The notes beneath the pieces were generated by a model. It worked only from the letters and a program-made list of their open reading frames with translations, had not been told where the DNA came from and did not search any database. A program made the position numbers and the translations under genes. From Kaistella yonginensis (GTDB lineage: Bacteria > Bacteroidota > Bacteroidia > Flavobacteriales > Weeksellaceae), in NCBI RefSeq assembly GCF_030409525.1, contig NZ_JAUFQB010000017.1, positions 257,053 through 321,052 on the forward strand: DNA of 64,000 nucleotides, in the 5' to 3' direction. Positions 59,232-64,000 of the stretch are shown piece after piece. Position 1 is the stretch's first letter. Each line of letters starts with the position of its first letter.

Positions 59232-60593
59232 TTAATAATGACATTTACCACACTCAAGACCTCCAATTGCATCTACGGTAATTTTCGCACCTGACCCATA
59301 CTGTTTTTTCAGCTTGTCATGTAGATTTTTGAAGTATTCTTTATTATAACCATTGTTCATATCGATTTCCGTAGTTCTGTGACATTCGATACACCAACCC
59401 ATGGTAAAATCATTTGCCATTTGCACCACATTCATGGTATCAACTTGCCCGTGACAAGCTTTACAAACGATGTCTACTTTTGCATTAGGATTCTTTTGAT
59501 TGTAAGAACTGATGATCGCCTGTTCACCTGCCACTACGTGTTGTGCGTGATTAAAGTACACAAAATCGGGCATGTTATGAATTCTCGTCCACTCTACAGG
59601 TTTTGTTTTACCGGTATATTGCTGTGACGCTGGATCCCAGCCAGTGGCCGCATAGATTTTTTGAATTTCTCCATCATAGAAAGCTTTATCTTTTCCTGGC
59701 TCCATGTATTTTCCGTTATATTCGGAGATATTACGGTGACAGTTCATACAAACGTTCATTGAAGGGATTTCGGAAACTTTTCCGTATTTCGCTGAAGAGT
59801 GACAAAGCTGACAGTCGATTTTATTTTCGCCGGCATGAATTTTATGAGAGAAATAAATCGGTTGTTCTGGTTTATAGCCTTTATAAACGCCGATCCACAT
59901 GAGCCAGTTCCACAAACCATAAGCAGCTAGAACTCCCAATACAACCAAAACACCTTTTCCGATGTAATCGTATTTTTTATATAGATCTGCAAAAGAGGTT
60001 GCTCGGGTCGCATTTAAACCGGTTAGCTCATCCGTTTGTTGCAATTTCACCAACTGCTTCAATCTTAATAGCAACCAAATTAAAAGACCACCAATCGACA
60101 ACAGTGAAAGCAAAATAATTTTTGAATTCATCGATTGCATTTTTTCAGCTTGTAAAGCATCAACAGAATTAGCATCTGTTGCACCTGCTGCTTCCGCAAC
60201 CGGTTCTGGTGCTGGTGGGTTAGTGGTATACTCTAAAATGTCATTAATATCCTGATCCGTTAGATTAGGAAATGCAGTCATTTCAGTTTTATTAAATTTT
60301 TCAAAAACCTCAACAGCGTATTTATCGCCGGAAGCTATTAAACTTTTATTGTCTTTGATCCACTTGTGAAGCCAATCTGTATCTAAATTTTGCTCCGTTT
60401 TAAGTCTGTCTACAACACCACCTAACGCTGGACCAACAAGCTGTTTGTCTAAAGCGTGACAGGCTGAACAATCTGCTTTGAACAGTTTTTCACCATTCTT
60501 AGCATCTCCTTGGGCGTAAATAGAAGCACTGGTCGCCAGCAATAAACCAATTGCGATAAGACCTCTTTTGTAATGCTTTCTCCAACTAATCAT
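59232..60593 (-). CDS. actA: Alternative complex III subunit ActA (multihaem cytochrome c, N-terminal monohaem fusion)
   Basis: The 453-residue protein has a signal sequence (about 9-27), a class I cytochrome c domain with CSACH (about 30-125), a Pro/Ala linker and one membrane helix (about 156-175). A second hydrophobic segment (about 214-232) leads to a pentahaem domain with CQLCH, CMNCH, CKACH, CIECH and CGKCH. Six haem sites in all, against five in the well-studied Rhodothermus ActA. It takes electrons from ActB to ActE and onward. It is the first gene of the act operon, with a strong promoter upstream. Confidence 0.94.
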   Translation of the reverse strand: MISWRKHYKRGLIAIGLLLATSASIYAQGDAKNGEKLFKADCSACHALDKQLVGPALGGVVDRLKTEQNLDTDWLHKWIKDNKSLIASGDKYAVEVFEKFNKTEMTAFPNLTDQDINDILEYTTNPPAPEPVAEAAGATDANSVDALQAEKMQSMNSKIILLSLLSIGGLLIWLLLRLKQLVKLQQTDELTGLNATRATSFADLYKKYDYIGKGVLVVLGVLAAYGLWNWLMWIGVYKGYKPEQPIYFSHKIHAGENKIDCQLCHSSAKYGKVSEIPSMNVCMNCHRNISEYNGKYMEPGKDKAFYDGEIQKIYAATGWDPASQQYTGKTKPVEWTRIHNMPDFVYFNHAQHVVAGEQAIISSYNQKNPNAKVDIVCKACHGQVDTMNVVQMANDFTMGWCIECHRTTEIDMNNGYNKEYFKNLHDKLKKQYGSGAKITVDAIGGLECGKCHY

Positions 60594-60642
60594 TTATAAA
60601 ATCTTGGGTTAGTAAATTATATTGAGTTTACTTTCAACTTGG

Positions 60643-60674
60643 CAAAAATAAGACTTTTAAGATAAATTTAACAA
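60643..60674 (-). promoter_or_regulatory. Promoter of the act operon
   Basis: On the minus strand TTG (60674-60672) and TATTTTTG (60650-60643) are spaced by 21 bases, an excellent match. The start site would lie about 45 bases before the actA ATG. Confidence 0.65.
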
Positions 60675-60733
60675 CCGTTCTAATTCGCATTCCTGCATTT
60701 GACTTAATTTGTAATGTTTCTAAATAACAAATG

Positions 60734-60763
60734 TTGGTATAATTTTTATTTGTTTTAAATTTG
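60734..60763 (+). promoter_or_regulatory. Promoter of the SPOR protein gene
   Basis: TTG at 60734-60736 and TAAATTTG at 60756-60763 are separated by 19 bases; the ATG follows 16 bases after the -7 element. Confidence 0.65.
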
Positions 60764-60778
60764 TAAAAATATTTTTTA

Positions 60779-61315
60779 ATGAAAAACCTTTTTAAAATAC
60801 TCGTGGTTTGCTCTTTGTTGTTTGCAAATGTCTTTGAAGCACAACAGGTTGTAAAAAAAGACACCTTGAGCGGAACGCCAGTATCGATGATGATGGATGA
60901 GAAAATCAGCAACCTCCTCAATGATATTGAAGATAAATGTGCGACTGAAATAAATAAATCGGAAAATGAATTTTACGATCATTCACCCAAAACAACAACT
61001 CCAAAAATTTCTGTCCCAGAAAAAGAACTCAGCAATGCAGAAATTTGCCGGAAAAATCCTAGAATAATGGGTTACAAAATTCAACTCGCTGTGGTAAAAA
61101 GCAATGAGGAAGCACGAGAAGTTGGAATGTATTTTCGCCGTAGATTCCCCAATATGAAAGTAGAAATAGATGCGTCTTTACGACCTAACTACAAAGTAAT
61201 GGCGGGAAGTTATTTTAGCAAACAAAGTGCGGCAGGTGATTTAGGCAGAATTAAACAATATTTTAAAGATGCAATCGCAATTCAATACAGGGTATTTTGT
61301 GTTGAAGCAAAATAA
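60779..61315 (+). CDS. Secreted SPOR domain protein
   Basis: The 178-residue protein has a signal peptide (1-21, VFEAQQ) and a C-terminal SPOR domain (about 98-176) with GYKIQLAVVKSNEEAREVGMYFRRRFP and YKVMAGSYFSKQSAAGDLGRIKQYF. SPOR domains bind denuded septal peptidoglycan glycan strands. The mid-region is charged and lacks another domain. It is a single-gene transcript divergent from the act operon. A role in division-site or envelope organisation is inferred from the domain only. Confidence 0.88.
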   Translation: MKNLFKILVVCSLLFANVFEAQQVVKKDTLSGTPVSMMMDEKISNLLNDIEDKCATEINKSENEFYDHSPKTTTPKISVPEKELSNAEICRKNPRIMGYKIQLAVVKSNEEAREVGMYFRRRFPNMKVEIDASLRPNYKVMAGSYFSKQSAAGDLGRIKQYFKDAIAIQYRVFCVEAK

Positions 61316-61330
61316 AGCCCTAGAACTCAT

Positions 61331-61367
61331 AAATAAAGCCGCTCTCAAATTGAGAGCGGCTTTATTT
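61331..61367. terminator. Bidirectional terminator after the SPOR gene
   Basis: AAATAAAGCCGCTCTCAA pairs with TTGAGAGCGGCTTTATTT around a tiny loop, a nearly perfect 18-bp stem with T-rich tails on either strand. Convergent genes meet here. Confidence 0.85.
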
Positions 61368-61423
61368 ATTACCTATTTTTGCCCATTTTACGGGGTGGTC
61401 TTGTACGTAATTACAGGTTTAAT

Positions 61424-62110
61424 TTAGTTTTTCACCAGCAAGCGAAATCCTTCGCCGTGTACGTTGATGATTTCCAGTCCATCATCTTCTTTCAATAACT
61501 TTCGCAATTTTGCGATGTAAACGTCCATACTTCTGGCGGTAAAATAATTTTCTTTTTTCCAAATTTTTCTTAACGCTAAATCTCTCGGCATGAAATCATT
61601 GCGATGTTGACAAAGCAACTTCAGCAATTCATTTTCTTTGGGTGAAAGTTTATAATCAACCTCACCTACTCGCAATTGACGCAACATGGAGTCGAAGAAA
61701 ACATTACTGATCTTAAATTGTTCCTGTTCATCATTTTCGATCGTTGTACTTCGTTGCAGAATCGCTTTAATTTTATATAACAACAGCTCTGTATCAAAAG
61801 GCTTCGTTACGTAATCATCTGCACCCAGCTGGTAGCCTTTCAAAATATCTTCGCGCATATTTCTCGCGGTAAGGAAAATAATCGGAATGTTTTTATCAAT
61901 TCTTTTTACATCTTCTGCCAAGCTAAAACCGTCTTTTTTCGGCATCATGACATCAAAAATACAAATATCAAATTCGTTTTCCGTAAATTCTTTCAAACCT
62001 TGCTCACCATCGGTTGCTAAGGTTACTTCAAAATTATTTATCGATAAATAATCTTTTAAAACGGCCCCAAAACTTTGGTCGTCTTCTACTAATAAGATTC
62101 TATTGCTCAT
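61424..62110 (-). CDS. OmpR family response regulator (RprY-like)
   Basis: The 228-residue protein has a receiver domain (1-120) with the acidic pair in LVEDD, phospho-acceptor Asp in CIFDVMMP, Thr in FLTARN and Lys in TKPFD. A C-terminal winged-helix DNA-binding domain follows (YKLSPKENELLKLL, YFTARSMDVYIAKLRKLL). It is encoded 68 bases after a histidine kinase gene in the same direction, so they form one two-component system. The closest named pair I know is RprXY of Bacteroides fragilis. The regulon is unknown. Confidence 0.95.
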   Translation of the reverse strand: MSNRILLVEDDQSFGAVLKDYLSINNFEVTLATDGEQGLKEFTENEFDICIFDVMMPKKDGFSLAEDVKRIDKNIPIIFLTARNMREDILKGYQLGADDYVTKPFDTELLLYKIKAILQRSTTIENDEQEQFKISNVFFDSMLRQLRVGEVDYKLSPKENELLKLLCQHRNDFMPRDLALRKIWKKENYFTARSMDVYIAKLRKLLKEDDGLEIINVHGEGFRLLVKN

Positions 62111-62178
62111 AATTTTTTATTTTTAAATTCTGTTATCTACTAATTATTGATGATTGATCTTTATTGTTTATTGCTTAG

Positions 62179-63726
62179 CTACGACATCGGTAATTTAATG
62201 GTAAACGTACTGCCATAGTCTTTCGTAGAGTCTACGATGATTAAACCCTTATGCAATTCGATAATTTTTTTAACGTAAGACAAGCCCAATCCCTGACCTT
62301 TTACGTTATGAATATTCCCAGTTTCCTCGCGGAAGAACTTCTCGAAAATCCGCAATTTGCTATCGGTTTCCATCCCCATTCCTTTATCAGAAATTTCAAT
62401 AACATACCAATTGCCTTCATTTCTAGTTTTTACTGTAATCTCTGGCGCTTCTGGCGAGTATTTATTGGCATTATCTAAAAGATTTACCAGCGCATTTGAA
62501 ATATGGAATTCATCAATTTTGAATTGGTATTTTTCGGTATTAAATTCTTGGGTTAAGGTTCCATTTCTTTGCGCGACAATTAATCCAAATGATTCGGTTG
62601 TTCTTTTAATAAGGTTGCGCACATCGGTATCCTTTAAAAATAATTTAACTTCATTTCTTTCTAATTTAGACATATTCAGCACGTTTTCTACCTGTTTCTT
62701 CATTCGCAGATTTTCTTGTTTTATCAAACCAGAATAGTATTTTACTTTTTCGGGATTGGTCGCGATCTTATCATTGGCTAAAGAATCTGTTGCTACCGAA
62801 ATCGTGGCCAGAGGCGTTTTAAACTCATGCGACATATTATTGATAAAGTCGGTTTTTATATCTGCAATTTTCTTCTGCCGCATCATATAATTAATGGAGA
62901 TAATGTAGATCCCCAAAATCGTCAGCAAAGACATGAAGGTTCCCAATAACATTGGCAAATTTGTTTTTGCCAATGAATAATCTTTCCGTGGAAAAACCAG
63001 TGCTAGTGTATATAAAGTACGGTCTTTGCTATCCGTAAAAAGCGGATAGGTGTAATTGCTCTTGTCTTTTTCGTCATTATAAGTTTTGCTGAGAACATTG
63101 GTTACTTTGTTATTTTTATCCATAACAGCGAAACCAAAATTAGTATCTAAACCACTTAATTTCAACTCTTTGGCCAAGACCGAATCCAGTGTTTTCACAT
63201 CTACTCTCTGTTCAATCGGCAAATTGGAGGCACTCAGCTTTACGAATTGTTTTAGCGCATAGGTATTGTTATTTATATCCTTACTCATTTGAAGTGTAAG
63301 CGGTTCTAGCGAGTTTTCGTTCTTTTTAATTTGCAAAATACCTTCGTCTGTATAAATATTGGTCACTTGCAGACTGTCCCCTTTTTTCGAAATCGGAAAG
63401 TTCTGATTTTCTACGATACTTTTCTGGAAGGTCATCGTAGAAATATTAGCTGAATCGGTGTTTTGTTGAATATAGGTTTGCGTAGGCTGATTGCTACTAT
63501 CAATAACATTCTTCCCAAAGTTTTTAAAATCTTTATTTAAATATTTATATTGTTCCAGTTGTGAAACTTTCGAGACAGAAGATTCCATGGATGAATAGAC
63601 TTTATTCGAAAAGTCTTGATTCAACGCCCCATAGAGTTCCTTAATCCAATATAATTGTAGGGTGACAAAGACAATCATCGAAATGGTCATCAATACCGAA
63701 ATGAATGGAATAAACTTATTGTTCAT
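62179..63726 (-). CDS. Membrane sensor histidine kinase (RprX-like)
   Basis: The 515-residue kinase has two membrane helices (about 6-27 and 258-280) bracketing a periplasmic sensor of about 230 residues. The H-box NNMSHEFKTPLATI holds the phospho-acceptor His, followed by the N-box LVNLLDNANKYSPEAP and G-boxes ISDKGMGM and GQGLGLSYVKKI. It should phosphorylate the OmpR-type regulator encoded just downstream. The sensor region has no recognised domain, so the signal is unknown. It is the first gene of the pair. Confidence 0.95.
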   Translation of the reverse strand: MNNKFIPFISVLMTISMIVFVTLQLYWIKELYGALNQDFSNKVYSSMESSVSKVSQLEQYKYLNKDFKNFGKNVIDSSNQPTQTYIQQNTDSANISTMTFQKSIVENQNFPISKKGDSLQVTNIYTDEGILQIKKNENSLEPLTLQMSKDINNNTYALKQFVKLSASNLPIEQRVDVKTLDSVLAKELKLSGLDTNFGFAVMDKNNKVTNVLSKTYNDEKDKSNYTYPLFTDSKDRTLYTLALVFPRKDYSLAKTNLPMLLGTFMSLLTILGIYIISINYMMRQKKIADIKTDFINNMSHEFKTPLATISVATDSLANDKIATNPEKVKYYSGLIKQENLRMKKQVENVLNMSKLERNEVKLFLKDTDVRNLIKRTTESFGLIVAQRNGTLTQEFNTEKYQFKIDEFHISNALVNLLDNANKYSPEAPEITVKTRNEGNWYVIEISDKGMGMETDSKLRIFEKFFREETGNIHNVKGQGLGLSYVKKIIELHKGLIIVDSTKDYGSTFTIKLPMS

Positions 63727-63929
63727 TATTTCTTTTTAAAAATGAATTGTTAAAATTACTCATTTTAAGAATATAACAACAAAAGAAAGGCCAAAATATT
63801 GTATAAAATTTCTTAAAACTGATTTATTTAACAAATTATTATGAATCTGGCCAATATAATTATTTCGGAAGGGTTTTCATTCTAAAAATAATATATTTAC
63901 CCGTTGTGCATTTAGAAATATAGGAAAAA

Positions 63930-63998
63930 AGATTGTTCATTTGATTAAAAAATCGTATATTTACCTGACTACCAATCACTTAAATACATGAACAATCT
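63930..63998. repeat. 11-bp inverted repeat around the last promoter-like region
   Basis: AGATTGTTCAT (63930-63940) and ATGAACAATCT (63988-63998) are perfect inverse copies 47 bases apart. The right copy contains the possible start codon of the next gene. Confidence 0.5.
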
Positions 63999-64000
63999 CA
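63988..64000 (+). CDS. Possible start of a plus-strand gene running out of the window
   Basis: ATG AAC AAT CTC begins 25 bases after a TATATTTA sequence that resembles a -7 element (63955-63962). Only four codons are visible, so product and reality are unknown. Confidence 0.3.

Noticed and set aside
1..64000. CRISPR arrays, tRNA or rRNA genes, prophage
   Set aside because: I found no regularly spaced direct repeats, cloverleaf-like segments, rRNA blocks or phage structural genes on either strand.

Overview
The window looks like chromosomal DNA of a Flavobacteriia member, most likely family Weeksellaceae (Chryseobacterium/Kaistella-like). The reasons are AT-rich sequence, promoters of the Bacteroidetes TAnnTTTG type, almost no Shine-Dalgarno sequences, an Oar-type TonB receptor, an alternative complex III operon, exosortase F, an extended asparagine-rich Rho, and several small families typical of flavobacteria (DUF4293, DUF6146, DUF6702, DUF5689). 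I see no rRNA or tRNA gene, CRISPR array, prophage or recognisable transposase. Gene density is high. The only gap above 300 bases between intact genes holds a broken GxxExxY gene between inverted repeats.

Layout. 1-10.7 kb: the 3' part of an Oar-like receptor, a small membrane protein, asd, a CDF cation transporter, the exosortase F pair, then a probable amino-sugar (peptidoglycan) recycling set: AmgK-like kinase, a free-standing RapZ C-terminal domain and a MurU-like nucleotidyltransferase, followed by a LOG-family protein. The GxxExxY cassette sits inside this set. 10.8-14.9 kb: a minus-strand cluster of Rrf2 regulator, DUF2249-hemerythrin protein, DUF1858/DUF2249 protein, polytopic haem-copper-oxidase-like protein and MIP18-type Fe-S factor, which reads as a nitrosative-stress or iron-sulfur repair module. 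15.1-21.3 kb: a TonB receptor and DUF5689 lipoprotein, divergent from a secreted endonuclease/exonuclease/phosphatase-family enzyme and a small lipoprotein. 21.3-30.4 kb: housekeeping genes (sodA, rho, an MsbA-like exporter, mutS, a SpoU methyltransferase).

30.4-36.8 kb: a tripartite RND efflux operon with its own GbsR/MarR-type regulator. 37-52 kb: mainly metabolism and repair (SUI1-like factor, nucleoside phosphorylase, tag, fabI, an M28 peptidase, threonine aldolase, a DtxR/MntR regulator, pruA, a zinc peptidase, an LTA-synthase-like enzyme, ribH, apt). 52.1-60.6 kb: a complete actABCDEF operon for alternative complex III (quinol:cytochrome c oxidoreductase), with a good promoter and a terminator right after actF. 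60.8-63.7 kb: a SPOR protein and an OmpR/RprY-like two-component system. A new plus-strand gene may begin in the last 13 bases.

The points most worth a second look are the inverted-repeat GxxExxY cassette, the AmgK/RapZ-C/MurU grouping, the DUF2249-hemerythrin cluster with an apparent iron-ligand substitution, the structured intergenic element upstream of the nucleoside phosphorylase gene, and several palindromes without an assigned role.
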